From Candidatus Heimdallarchaeota archaeon (GTDB lineage: Archaea > Asgardarchaeota > Heimdallarchaeia > Heimdallarchaeales > Kariarchaeaceae): a stretch of DNA of 36,915 nt. How positions within the stretch are numbered: the stretch's first letter is position 1; the number at the start of each line of letters is the position of its first letter. Positions 1 to 8,032 of this stretch are shown in pieces. Both the position numbers and the translations under genes were made by a program. The stretch lies in assembly GCA_015523565.1 (NCBI GenBank), contig WAKA01000060.1, positions 1 through 36,915 on the forward strand. Direction: 5' to 3'. The notes under the pieces were generated by a model, which did not search any database, had not been told where the DNA came from, and was given only the letters and a program-made list of their open reading frames with translations.

Positions 1-85
1 CCGAAGGATGTTTGAAGATGAAAGCCTTCACCCGATGGAAAAACTATTTATCTCTGCATGGGTAATTTATTTCAGAGAGGATACA

Positions 86-454
86 ATGTCCGATGTCGTC
101 AGTGAGATCCGAGAGATAATAAAGGAGAAGTATGATTCCGAAGAGGAGTTTGTAAGGGAGGGGTTGAAAGCAGGCGGTCCGGAGTTTGTGAAGCTTCTGA
201 CGCCAGATGAGCTGGTCGGTCTGACCCCCAAGCAGATTAAAGCTTTGACCCCCCAGCAAGTGGCATCCCTCAGCCCTGAACAGCTTGCAGTATTGACTCC
301 TGAACAGATCCAGTTGTTGACCCCTGACCAGCTTGTCGCATTGAGTCCTGAGCAGATCATGGGGCTTTTCCAAACCAAAGAGGTTCTGCGGAAGCTTTCC
401 AAGGAACAAAGGCAGGAGCTTGCCCGAATTCTGATGAGTGAGGAGAACGAATAG
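86..454 (+). CDS. Octapeptide-repeat protein (LTPEQ repeats), unknown function
   Basis: About 122 residues. The N-terminal ~37 residues are charged and helical-looking. They are followed by seven consecutive 8-residue repeats of the form L-[TS]-P-x-[QE]-[LIV]-x-x (LTPDELVG, LTPKQIKA, LTPQQVAS, LSPEQLAV, LTPEQIQL, LTPDQLVA, LSPEQIMG) and a basic/acidic helical tail. I chose the ATG at 86 because a GAGAGG Shine-Dalgarno-like stretch lies 5 nt upstream; the frame is open to an ATG at 8, but the extra 26 residues look unlike the rest. There is no signal peptide or membrane segment, so it is probably cytoplasmic. Regular Pro at position 3 of every unit suggests a solenoid of short helices, as a scaffold or binding surface (inference). 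I do not recognise the family. The next gene downstream is 427 nt away, so it is probably monocistronic. Confidence 0.75.
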   Translation: MSDVVSEIREIIKEKYDSEEEFVREGLKAGGPEFVKLLTPDELVGLTPKQIKALTPQQVASLSPEQLAVLTPEQIQLLTPDQLVALSPEQIMGLFQTKEVLRKLSKEQRQELARILMSEENE

Positions 455-881
455 GTGTAGTCAATCTGAGTTTTTGGGACATGCAATCCAATTTTAGGTA
501 GAGCTCGTAATTTTTGACATCGGGTGTCGTATCCAATATCAGATTGCCTTCAGGATCACCGTCATCTTTTTTTGTGATGATTTTGAAATCTGGGTTTTCT
601 GGATGAATTTCCATATTTTACCTGTCAATTCTCTGTTTATGATTGGATGTTGGCAATTGCTTGGTCATTAAGTAAGTTAGCTGTTCACATCTGCCTACTG
701 AAACCCTTGACGGTACAGTTATGATGACGCAAACCCTTTGTTGTTTTCCTCCTCATTTACATTTCCTCATCAAGAAAGGTCAAGAGAGGCATTGTCCTTA
801 CAAACGGGTTCGCACAATGTTTGCATGGTTGCGACCCCCATATTCTAAAATTTTTTAAGATTCGAAAAAAAGAATTGGATT
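455..881. other. Intergenic region without a convincing gene
   Basis: Holds no convincing coding sequence. Near its 3' end there is an imperfect stem (806-814 with 830-837, one bulged T), directly followed by the A/T-rich promoter of the LRR gene at about 845-860 (TTTTTTAAGA at 851-860, centred about 28 nt before the ATG at 882). Confidence 0.4.
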
Positions 882-2117
882 ATGGATCAAAATCTTCTTG
901 CCCAGCGGTTTCGAGAGATGTATCCCGTCATCAAGCTGGATCTGGATGAATATGACCCTGACAAGACCTATGACCACATGGTTTTTTTGTGTCGAAATGG
1001 TCGTTGTACCAAGATAATATATGGTTCAAAAATCAACTATCTTTCAAAGGACAGGCATCTTGACATCTGGCATATGGATTCCATTCCTGACATGGTCTAT
1101 GAGGCAGATCCGAAAAGCCTGTTGATTGATTCCTCTGGGTCTGTAGACCTTTCAAAGTTTCCCAACCTGGAAAGAATTTCAATCCGACAAATGGATCCGA
1201 AACTGATCGAGCTGGATGATTCATTGACACACCTTAAAAGCATAAGTTTACGTGGTACCGACAATGAATTTCCCGAATGGATACGCCTTTGCCCAAACCT
1301 TGAAGAGCTTTGGATCAATGACTGCAAGATCAGCAAACTTCCAGACTGGCTTTCTGAACTTCCAATCAAAAGGATGCAGTTGATGTCAGTGCCGATGACG
1401 GATCTTCCAGCATGGCTCCCCAACCTTCCATTGGATGATTTTGAAGTTGAAGGGCTTCCTTTAGGCAAGATCCCTCTAGTGTATCGGGACTGGCAAAAAC
1501 GCAGTATCCACTTACCAAACTGTGGAATCAAAGAGATTCCAGAGTGGCTGGGAGAAGCGACATGGCTGAGATCAATCAACCTAAGCCACAATTCAATTGA
1601 TGAAGTCCCCAGTTTCCTCCTTGAAAAGTTGAGGATAAATAATCTCAATCTCTCACACAACTGTATCCAAGAATTACCTACTGGGGTATGGGCATCCCAA
1701 TCCTTTTCCGAGTTGAACTTGAGCCATAACCTGCTAAAGGAATTGCCTGATGATTTTGGCAAGATGCGAGTCATGAAACTTAAGCTGAATCACAATCCGA
1801 TAGAGGAACTACCGCCTCTTAAATATTGTATGAATGAGATTCTAGACCTATCTGAAACCAATCTGCAATATCCAATGTTCTGGAAGCAGGATCACACTTG
1901 GTTGCAATACATGGAGGCCTTGATTGTTCCTGACTGGTGGGACATGGAGATGATCACTGCTGCAAGACGGTTGATTGGATTTCCTGAATATAAGATTTAC
2001 AGACACATGGAGTATTTGGAAAAATTCGTGGATGGATCTCAAGAAAAATTTGGGCAATTGACGCACCCTGCTTTCCATTCCATTTTTGATTTACCTTTAA
2101 AGGACACGCAACTATAG
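882..2117 (+). CDS. Leucine-rich-repeat protein A (411 aa)
   Basis: The middle of the protein (roughly residues 110-320) consists of degenerate LRR units. Several carry the bacterial/eukaryotic LxxLxLSHNxIxELP pattern, such as INLSHNSIDEVP, LNLSHNCIQELP and LNLSHNLLKELP. After the repeats, residues 328-356 hold YPxxWKxDxxWLQ followed by IVPDWWDME; the same signature closes the convergent gene at 2329-3429. The N-terminal ~100 residues also align with that gene (IPD..Y, VDLS.FP.L), so the two are paralogues. No signal peptide or TM segment is seen, so it is likely an intracellular protein-protein interaction module. A TATA-like box at 851-860 fits leaderless transcription from the ATG at 882. 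LRR proteins are common in Asgard archaea; the ligand is unknown. Confidence 0.85.
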   Translation: MDQNLLAQRFREMYPVIKLDLDEYDPDKTYDHMVFLCRNGRCTKIIYGSKINYLSKDRHLDIWHMDSIPDMVYEADPKSLLIDSSGSVDLSKFPNLERISIRQMDPKLIELDDSLTHLKSISLRGTDNEFPEWIRLCPNLEELWINDCKISKLPDWLSELPIKRMQLMSVPMTDLPAWLPNLPLDDFEVEGLPLGKIPLVYRDWQKRSIHLPNCGIKEIPEWLGEATWLRSINLSHNSIDEVPSFLLEKLRINNLNLSHNCIQELPTGVWASQSFSELNLSHNLLKELPDDFGKMRVMKLKLNHNPIEELPPLKYCMNEILDLSETNLQYPMFWKQDHTWLQYMEALIVPDWWDMEMITAARRLIGFPEYKIYRHMEYLEKFVDGSQEKFGQLTHPAFHSIFDLPLKDTQL

Positions 2118-2328
2118 ATTTCCCGACTTGCTACATAGGGGTAAAAAGTTTCCCAATCGAATGACATGTCGGGTGTTTCCTCGTCTTTTTTCTATTGGTT
2201 GTTTTTGATTTCCTGTTTTCAGGATCAAACTTGTTAGAATGTATTCGGCAGGTTATTAATTTTAGCAATAATTGATAGGGAATTATATTTGTCTCTGCAT
2301 AAAAAAACTCTTTCTCTCTCACCTTGTC

Positions 2329-3429
2329 CTATTTGGTGAACACTTTTGGATTCACCCCCAATATCCTGCATTGTACATGGACTTCCTCCATGTCCCACCA
2401 ATCTGGGACTATTATTTTATGGTTTTGAAGCCAATCTAAGTCATGCTTCCAATCTAGGGGATACTTGAGGGGTGCCTCATCCAACAGGATTGCATGGGCA
2501 CCATCGAGGTTCAAGGGTGGGAGTTCTTCGACAGGGATGTTGTCGAAACTAAAGTGTATGGGTGGTAGATTTCCTATGTCTGAAGGGAATGCCTTGAGCT
2601 TTGTGTTGTCGATATAAATATATTTAATTTGTTTCATGTTTCCAATTCCTTCAGGCAGTTCTTCGATCAGGGTGTATGAAAGGTCAAGATTCCTCAGATT
2701 GGGGATTTTATAGAGATTTGGAGAAACATTCTTGATCGGGTTGTCCGAAAGGTCCAGCTTTTCGAGATAAACAAACTCGTCCACCCAGTCGGGAACCTCG
2801 CGGATTTGGCTGTGCTTAATCTCCAGTTCCTTAATTGGCAGCTTTGTCAACATTCTTGGAATGGATGTCAATGCTGTATTTTCCACCACCACATAATCAA
2901 GATTTGGCAGATCTGCGACATATTCTGGAAAGCTTGTTATCTGCGAATCTCTTACCCTAAGGGTCTCAATGCTTTGACCAGAGACAATCCATTCAGGGAT
3001 TTCAGATGCTTTCCTGAAAGAAACGGATTTCACCGTCTCTGGAATCTCCAATGGTTCGGATGGTCCGATGGGCTCGATGAAATAAAGGTACGGAAAATGT
3101 GAGAGGTCAATCTTGGGCACGTTTTCCATGAAAATGCATATTACGGATTTCATTTTGTAGATCGGGTCGGGGATTTCCTCCAAGTTCTCCAAATGCAATG
3201 CATGAGCCCCTATATGAAATTGTATCTTGTCTCCATATTTTTTCCTTAGCCGCTTGATTGTCCGCATATCCCTTTTTATATACCGATCGGCGGAGTTGCC
3301 CATAGTTGTCACAGGTTTTAACTTCTTGATAAATGTAGGCTTGGGAGGGAGGACTGTAAGTGAAACTGCATATTGGGGATTGATGAACTTTACCTCAAAG
3401 GGATTGATGAAGGGTGAATTATGAAGCAT
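2329..3429 (-). CDS. Leucine-rich-repeat protein B (366 aa), paralogue of protein A
   Basis: LRR units run from about residue 130 to 315, with typical segments such as LEKLDLSDNPIKNV and LRNLDLSYTLIEELP. The C-terminus repeats the signature of its convergent neighbour: YPxxWKxDxxWLQ, then IVPDWWDME at residues 343-348. Here the protein ends only 18 residues after the signature, while protein A has a ~55-residue tail. The first ATG (3429) has a GGGAG motif 4 nt upstream. A later ATG before GNSADRY (about residue 43) would give a protein better aligned with protein A, so the first ~40 residues are uncertain. No membrane segment is seen. Function is unknown beyond LRR-type binding. Confidence 0.83.
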   Translation of the reverse strand: MLHNSPFINPFEVKFINPQYAVSLTVLPPKPTFIKKLKPVTTMGNSADRYIKRDMRTIKRLRKKYGDKIQFHIGAHALHLENLEEIPDPIYKMKSVICIFMENVPKIDLSHFPYLYFIEPIGPSEPLEIPETVKSVSFRKASEIPEWIVSGQSIETLRVRDSQITSFPEYVADLPNLDYVVVENTALTSIPRMLTKLPIKELEIKHSQIREVPDWVDEFVYLEKLDLSDNPIKNVSPNLYKIPNLRNLDLSYTLIEELPEGIGNMKQIKYIYIDNTKLKAFPSDIGNLPPIHFSFDNIPVEELPPLNLDGAHAILLDEAPLKYPLDWKHDLDWLQNHKIIVPDWWDMEEVHVQCRILGVNPKVFTK

Positions 3430-3463
3430 GTCTCCCTTGTATCAATTGGTCTTTTTTTGCTAA

Positions 3464-3904
3464 TCACGGATCCTCGACCAAGTCAGATATCCACTGATTT
3501 AGGTCATCCGCTTGATTTCGTTCTGATTTCAATATCCCAATTAATCTGAGAAGGCGTTGTTTCAGGACAACCAATTCACGATCAGTTGGAATCAAGTTCC
3601 ACACAAGGTCTTCAATAATATCCAAATCCCTGATTTTTTTCAACCGTAGAGTGTTTAAAAGAAAAAGAAGACTTGTTGAAGATGGGACAAAATTTCTTTG
3701 GTTGGTTTCTAGGCTTTGCCTGTAAAAATTCTCATAGATTTCAGGGAGGCGTGAAAAATCCTGTTCAAAAACCATTCTCTTAATTTGAACATGGAACTGT
3801 TTTCTAAGTTGCTCAATGTCACCGTCTGGATATGCGGTGTAGTTTTGGATTTTAAATGATGCAAGGGGATTATTCGATGGGTTTTGTGTCTTTGTATTGT
3901 TCAT
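3464..3904 (-). CDS. Hypothetical protein, second gene of a pair
   Basis: From the ATG at 3904 it encodes 146 mostly helical, charged residues (segments such as LRKQFHVQIKRMVF and LKQRLLRLIGILKSE). The frame is open upstream through ATGs at 3955 and 3997, but those starts overlap the end of the preceding gene by 29-71 nt. The 3904 ATG lies just after that gene's stop (3927) and is preferred for that reason. No domain is recognised, and no membrane segment is seen. It is almost certainly co-transcribed with the upstream gene. The long overlap of the open frames could instead indicate a frameshifted single gene. Confidence 0.6.
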   Translation of the reverse strand: MNNTKTQNPSNNPLASFKIQNYTAYPDGDIEQLRKQFHVQIKRMVFEQDFSRLPEIYENFYRQSLETNQRNFVPSSTSLLFLLNTLRLKKIRDLDIIEDLVWNLIPTDRELVVLKQRLLRLIGILKSERNQADDLNQWISDLVEDP

Positions 3905-3926
3905 TTTTAATGCATTCCTAGTTCTT

Positions 3927-4454
3927 TCAGTATTGGTTTCGAATTTTGAAACCATGATGGTTTGTTTGTAACCATTTTCTTGTAAATCCATTTTCAACCT
4001 CTTCGATTAGTTGAATACTTGCATCATATGGAATTTCTCGCATAAGATTTTCCGTATTTTCTTCACTTTTTATGCTGTATTGTATCCTATTGGGAAAAAA
4101 ATTAATCATTATGCTGACTTGGTCAAATTCAATAAACATCAGAATTGTTCCGTCATCATCGGGTTCGAAGAATACTTCCTTATCGGTTGCCGATGGGAAC
4201 AAGCGGGAAATTTTATTAATTACAATGGTTGCTTTTTCAACGGTTTCTTTCTGAATCAATTGTTTTCCATTCTCTCTTTCCAAAATCAGGAAATGTCTTG
4301 CTTTTTCCTTAAACCTTTTCCAAACTTTGTTTTGCTCTACTGCATGAGACAATGAAGATCCAATGATTTTGTTGGATATTTGCTCTTCTGATGAGTCTAG
4401 GGATGCTGTTCTTGAAGGATGACTTTTCATCCTGTTATCCGTCGGATCTTGCAC
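3927..4454 (-). CDS. Hypothetical protein, first gene of a pair
   Basis: About 175 residues from a GTG start (4454); an in-frame ATG at 4430 would shorten it by 8. The N-terminal ~70 residues are polar and low in structure. The region around residues 75-130 has the layout of small conserved hypothetical proteins found in many bacteria next to a second small gene: a helix, then a segment like LFPSATDKEVFFEPDDDGTI, then alternating hydrophobic residues (ILMFIEFDQVSIMINFF) and IQYSIKS, suggesting a small antiparallel sheet. That resemblance is from memory of the pattern and is tentative. A very A/T-rich stretch at about 4490-4515 provides promoter-like sequence. It forms a two-gene unit with 3464-3904. 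Confidence 0.6.
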   Translation of the reverse strand: MQDPTDNRMKSHPSRTASLDSSEEQISNKIIGSSLSHAVEQNKVWKRFKEKARHFLILERENGKQLIQKETVEKATIVINKISRLFPSATDKEVFFEPDDDGTILMFIEFDQVSIMINFFPNRIQYSIKSEENTENLMREIPYDASIQLIEEVENGFTRKWLQTNHHGFKIRNQY

Positions 4455-4621
4455 AACTCATACATCTCCAATTAATTTATTGGGATGTTTTCGTATTTTT
4501 AATTTTATTCTAAATTTTTAATTGATCGTTTTCCATTCCATGCTAACTATTGAGATGTCATTTATACAATCCAGACAGTTGATAGCATATTTTGCATCAT
4601 TGAATTCATTTTTTTATCCAA

Positions 4622-4801
4622 TTCCAGATAAAGCATGACCTTTACCAATTGGTGTTTATTGACAAGGGAATTGGTCAAATCCTTAAGCCCCATTCAGAAA
4701 AGGGGCGAGAGAGGGAGGAAAATGGGAAAGGGAGAGTAAATCTCGTAGAACAGGGGATTCGGGAGTTGGTGTGCAAATTGGGTAAGTCTCTTGAAGGATG
4801 A
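4622..4801 (+). pseudogene. C-terminal remnant of an unknown gene, copy 1
   Basis: An open stretch of 59 codons without a usable start. Its beginning, KHDLYQLVFIDKG-GQILK, closely matches a second broken copy about 3.2 kb away at 7515-7916 (RHGLYQLVFID, stop, K-GQILK). Nucleotide similarity continues past the reading frame: AAATTGGGTAAGTCT here against TAATTGGGTGAATCT in the other copy, then a similar stretch around GAATTGC. The two copies have the same orientation and bracket the protease locus. I do not recognise the parent family. Only the C-terminal part is present here; upstream sequence shows no further similarity. Confidence 0.55.
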
Positions 4802-4979
4802 GTGTCTGAATTGCGATGATTTGTGTTAACAGGTGTATTCTCCAGATTTACGATTTTAAGTTGCTCCTTGGATGGTATTGCATCTCCAATTTTTGTACAA
4901 AACAGTTTTAGGCGCAGAAAACAGACATTTTTTAGAAAGCCTGACCCGATAATTTCACAGCTATTTCATTAGAATTTAC

Positions 4980-5004
4980 GTAATGAAAGTATTTTTTTCA
5001 TTAC
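4980..5004. promoter_or_regulatory. Perfect 9-bp inverted repeat (operator or hairpin)
   Basis: GTAATGAAA at 4980-4988 is the exact reverse complement of TTTCATTAC at 4996-5004, with a 7-nt T-rich spacer. It lies about 225 nt before the protease start and 180 nt after the remnant, so it could be a terminator stem or a binding site for a dimeric regulator. The sequence alone does not decide which. Confidence 0.45.
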
Positions 5005-5228
5005 ATTGGTCCTCTGTTTAATATCCGCATTTAACATCATTTCACTGGAATTGCAAGGATAAGGGTAGAGACACCCCTATTGAATTTTTCATGATATCCC
5101 AAATTGAGAGGCTTGTGATGTGTACACCTTATCAACAAATAAAACTTAACTATAACATGTAATTGGTGGCTTTTTCATACCATTCAATACATTATGGAAA
5201 CATTTTTATATTTTTTTCGTACACATCC

Positions 5229-6560
5229 ATGCACCTTCACAAGCCTTGTGCACTTTTAATCTGTATAATGATAAGTTTTATCAACTTCTCGCCTGTAGGG
5301 GGAAGTATTGCAGTGAACATTTCAAATATGACCCATAGAAATGGGGTGCCTGGACGAGTTCTCACTTCAGTTGATAGCTTAAGAGATTGTACTGACCCTG
5401 CCCTCACCAAGATGAAATGCAATGAGTGGTTGCCGAATGCCCCCTCTGATGGGGATTATGGGGGTATTACCGTGATCCTCGATGATGGGTTGAGCGTTAC
5501 TAATTGGCAGGATTTAGAAAGCGGTTTTTACGGGATGGCGATTGATATTATTGGGTATTTAACACCAGATGATGAAGGAAACATACCCGATTCGCTAATT
5601 GGTGGATATGGGCAGGATTCACTTCAAAGAATCACCAATGAAGATCTAGGGTATCTTGATTCCGATTTCCATGCCCTTGGTGTGCTCAGCGCTTTTGGTA
5701 CCATTGCTAGGGATGCAAAGGTTCTTTTTGTAAATATCCGTTTGAAAACTACCGATCCTGAAAATTCTGGATTTTTTCTTTATGATTCAAGAATATGGGA
5801 ATGGATCAAAAACAATGTTGGTCAATATAACATTAAGGTTATTTCTACATCAATCAATACAGGATATGCAAAAGCCAAAAACCACACAAATACCGATTTG
5901 ATCACGGAAATCTATGAACAGGGTGTTTTCATGGTTGCTGCCATCGGAAATGATGGCTGGGGCATTCCAAATCGGGGTGACTTTTTTCCCAATTACCATC
6001 CTTATGTTTACTCAGTTGGGTCAATTGACCATGAGACCCGAGGCAAATCAAATGATGAAGATTATTATTCAGTTGAAAACAGATATTCAGGATTCAGCCA
6101 AGCATGCAAAGAAAAGAAAAATTACCTCACCCTTTGTGCTTCATATGGTGATAGATGGGATGACAATTCTTCTGAAGCTCTAGATTTTGTAATGCCTGGC
6201 AATGGAGTTCCTGTTGCATTTGAACCAACGATAGAACAGGTCTTGCACGGGCAAGTTTTGGAGTTTGCCCCTGGAACCAGCTATAGTGCACCCTATCTTG
6301 CAGCAACTGCCTTGGTGGCAATCTATGGGTATTCACAAGCGTATTATTCCGTAACGGAAACTTACGTTTACCCTTCTGTCTCTATGATCTATGATTTCCT
6401 GAAGGAAAACTCTTTTTCACCAGAGGATGGGCATCACCAACGATATGGTTGGGGAATGCCCTTTGTCTCTTCGGTTTATGCTGGTGCGTATGCCAAAGGA
6501 CTTGTTGATGCCCCTCCTGCTTCATCTGGGGGTGGTGGAAATGAATGGCTTTTATATTAG
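5229..6560 (+). CDS. Secreted subtilisin-like serine protease (peptidase family S8)
   Basis: About 443 residues from the ATG at 5229, which opens a classic signal peptide (MHLHKPCALLICIMISF). The frame is open to a TTG at 5163. Catalytic elements of S8 peptidases occur in order; numbering below is from the TTG, so subtract 22 for the ATG. The Asp motif is ITVILDDGLS (D107 or D108), the His motif DFHALGVLSAFG (H170), the oxyanion Asn AAIGND (N263) and the Ser motif PGTSYSAPYLAA (S373). The His motif departs from HGTHVAG and there is no obvious prodomain, so activity and maturation may be atypical. The C-terminus ends in a Gly-rich tail without a membrane anchor. The next gene starts 9 nt after the stop and is probably co-transcribed. 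It likely acts outside the cell. Confidence 0.88.
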   Translation: MHLHKPCALLICIMISFINFSPVGGSIAVNISNMTHRNGVPGRVLTSVDSLRDCTDPALTKMKCNEWLPNAPSDGDYGGITVILDDGLSVTNWQDLESGFYGMAIDIIGYLTPDDEGNIPDSLIGGYGQDSLQRITNEDLGYLDSDFHALGVLSAFGTIARDAKVLFVNIRLKTTDPENSGFFLYDSRIWEWIKNNVGQYNIKVISTSINTGYAKAKNHTNTDLITEIYEQGVFMVAAIGNDGWGIPNRGDFFPNYHPYVYSVGSIDHETRGKSNDEDYYSVENRYSGFSQACKEKKNYLTLCASYGDRWDDNSSEALDFVMPGNGVPVAFEPTIEQVLHGQVLEFAPGTSYSAPYLAATALVAIYGYSQAYYSVTETYVYPSVSMIYDFLKENSFSPEDGHHQRYGWGMPFVSSVYAGAYAKGLVDAPPASSGGGGNEWLLY

Positions 6561-6569
6561 GTGTTTCTG

Positions 6570-7007
6570 ATGAGAAAACTGGTAATTTTGGCATGGGTGA
6601 TACTTTTCTTCCTGTTGGCAACACCACCGATAGTGTATCATTACTCCATTCCCCAATCGAAAGGGGAGGTGATTCTTGATGAGACTCGTTCCGTTTCTCC
6701 AGGTGAGGTGGTCATATACAACCTGACAGACCCTCTCTTGCCAGCTATTGTTGGTTGGCGTTTTGATGGATGGGCAAACACGGTCCAAGCCACCATCAAG
6801 TCGCTCGTAGGCAACCTGACATTGTTCCGTGGTTGCTACTCAACAAATTTAACAGATCTTGAGCAGAACTATACTGAACTATGCCAACAGAATCCTATCC
6901 CTGTAAACACAAACTCCTTCAATGAGTATATTGGTGTTTCATACTTTATCGTGCTTGTGTTTGGCACTTATGATATCTATCGCATCAGAATTGTCTTTCA
7001 GGAATAG
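6570..7007 (+). CDS. Small membrane-anchored extracytoplasmic protein
   Basis: About 145 residues. The N-terminus (MRKLVILAWVILFFLLATPP) is a signal anchor. The rest is extracytoplasmic in character, with several N-glycosylation-type sequons (NLT, NYT) and two cysteines. A hydrophobic stretch near the C-terminus (IGVSYFIVLVFGTYDIY) may be a second membrane segment or a buried strand. A GTG at 6561 directly abuts the protease stop, but the ATG at 6570 starts the signal sequence cleanly. The 9-nt spacing implies an operon with the protease, so it could be a partner, substrate or inhibitor (inference). I do not recognise the family. Confidence 0.7.
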   Translation: MRKLVILAWVILFFLLATPPIVYHYSIPQSKGEVILDETRSVSPGEVVIYNLTDPLLPAIVGWRFDGWANTVQATIKSLVGNLTLFRGCYSTNLTDLEQNYTELCQQNPIPVNTNSFNEYIGVSYFIVLVFGTYDIYRIRIVFQE

Positions 7008-7020
7008 CATCTTAAGAATT

Positions 7021-7395
7021 ATGAACGTATCGATCGTTTTTTATACCAATTGGGCTTTGACCATTGACAAAATTAAGGATGAAGATCCCAAACGTGCAGG
7101 AGAGGTAGAGAAATTTTTTTCAGATTATTTTGAGGCAGTTGAAGAACATTCCCGGATTCTCGGTGAAAATTCAAAATTGGTTTATGTTGTCGGAAACCGT
7201 ACCGTCAAGAAGATCTGGATTGAAACCGATATCATCACCAAGGAGATGTTTGAACAATTCGGTTTTAAGCTGAAAGGGATTTATTATCGTGATATCCCTA
7301 ACAAAAGAATGCCTTCCAAAAATTCACCTACAAATGTGAAAGGAGAACGAGTGTCAACAATGGTAAACGAGTATGTTGTGGTTATGGAGAGGTAA
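7021..7395 (+). pseudogene. C-terminal fragment of a DNA amino-methyltransferase
   Basis: About 124 residues from the ATG at 7021. The sequence VYVVGNRTVKKIWIETDII, then GFKLKGIYYRDIPNKRMP, then MVNEYVVVMER, matches the C-terminal third of a group of site-specific DNA methyltransferases (N4-cytosine/N6-adenine type): a GNRTVK strand-turn, an IPNKRMP stretch and the terminal M.NEY.V. strand. The catalytic [DSN]PP[YFW] motif and the SAM-binding FxGxG loop should lie upstream but are absent. The frame immediately upstream overlaps the preceding gene and does not continue the homology. It is therefore a 5'-truncated remnant unless the short protein has been repurposed. Confidence 0.6.
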
Positions 7396-8032
7396 TCCTC
7401 ATTCCTGATCTTTTTAATCGGGAATTCTGGAAATTCCAATTTATCTGATTTTCTGCATATTTCTGATCTTCTATGACTATCGGATACCTGACACGTCTTA
7501 ACAGCTTTTGATCCTGGCAGGTGGTCGCTGAAGACCACAGAAACAGGATTCTGGAATTTCATGCAAATTTCGCCGATGATACTCTAGTCTTTATTGAAGG
7601 TGGATCTGGAAAAGACATTGATGACCATGCTTGCTGAAGGTTTTTCATCATACTGAGGACAGGTATGTCATTGATGATTTGTTCGATTGTTGTTATATTG
7701 AAGGGGATTATGCCTCTTGATTTGGAAAAAACCATTAATGTTGACGAGTTGCCATTCTATTTGAGCGTGCTGAGGTTCAAGGACAAATACTGGTTTAAGG
7801 GTCTGAGACATGGTCTTTATCAATTAGTGTTTATTGACTAGAAAACGGGTCAGATTCTCAAGATCCATTCAGAAAAGGAGAGTGAGGGCAGATTGTGCAA
7901 AACAAAGGAACCTTGATGAAGGTTAATTGGGTGAATCTGTCAATGGTTGAGCGTTTGAATTGCATTAATATTCATTCCTTATCATAGTCTTTTATAGAGA
8001 AAATTTCATTTCCATTTTATCTGTATGATGTT
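7396..8032. other. Non-genic stretch holding a decayed gene
   Basis: Apart from the pseudogene at 7515-7916, nothing here is convincingly coding. It separates the end of the methyltransferase fragment from the 3' end of the convergent RING-protein gene. Confidence 0.45.
7515..7916 (+). pseudogene. Frameshifted unknown gene, copy 2 of the flanking repeat
   Basis: Coding-like peptides continue across at least two frame changes and one in-frame stop: WQVVAEDHRNRILEF then DDTLVFIEGGSGKDIDD in one frame; KVFHHTEDRYVIDDLFD then YIEGDYAS in a second; LEKTINVDELPFYLSVLRF then KDKYWFKGLRHGLYQLVFID in a third, followed by TAG and K-GQILKIHSEK. The last part matches the remnant at 4622-4801. Codon-like periodicity despite the frameshifts says this was recently a gene, probably with several homologues in the genome. 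The family is not recognised. A 58-codon piece (ATG 7665 to TAG 7841) is formally open, but I regard it as part of the pseudogene. Confidence 0.6.

Larger units (their letters stand above)
4455..5228. other. Long intergenic region with gene remnant and inverted repeat
   Basis: Contains divergent promoter sequence, the remnant at 4622-4801 described separately, an inverted repeat at 4980-5004 and a TATA-like element (TTAACTATAA, about 5147-5156) before the protease gene. No intact gene is seen. Confidence 0.5.

Noticed and set aside
44..486. Long open frames antisense to the octapeptide-repeat gene
   Set aside because: They are mirror products of the repetitive codon pattern; the sense frame has the regular repeat, a Shine-Dalgarno motif and a sensible composition.
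357..614. Minus-strand frame of 85 codons (MEIHPENPDF...)
   Set aside because: Overlaps the end of the repeat-protein gene by ~100 nt and its second half is plainly the antisense of that gene; the first 50 residues look coding-like but no family or clear promoter supports it.
806..837. Imperfect hairpin before the LRR gene
   Set aside because: 8-bp stem with a bulge and a 15-nt loop; too weak to call a tRNA, riboswitch or operator.
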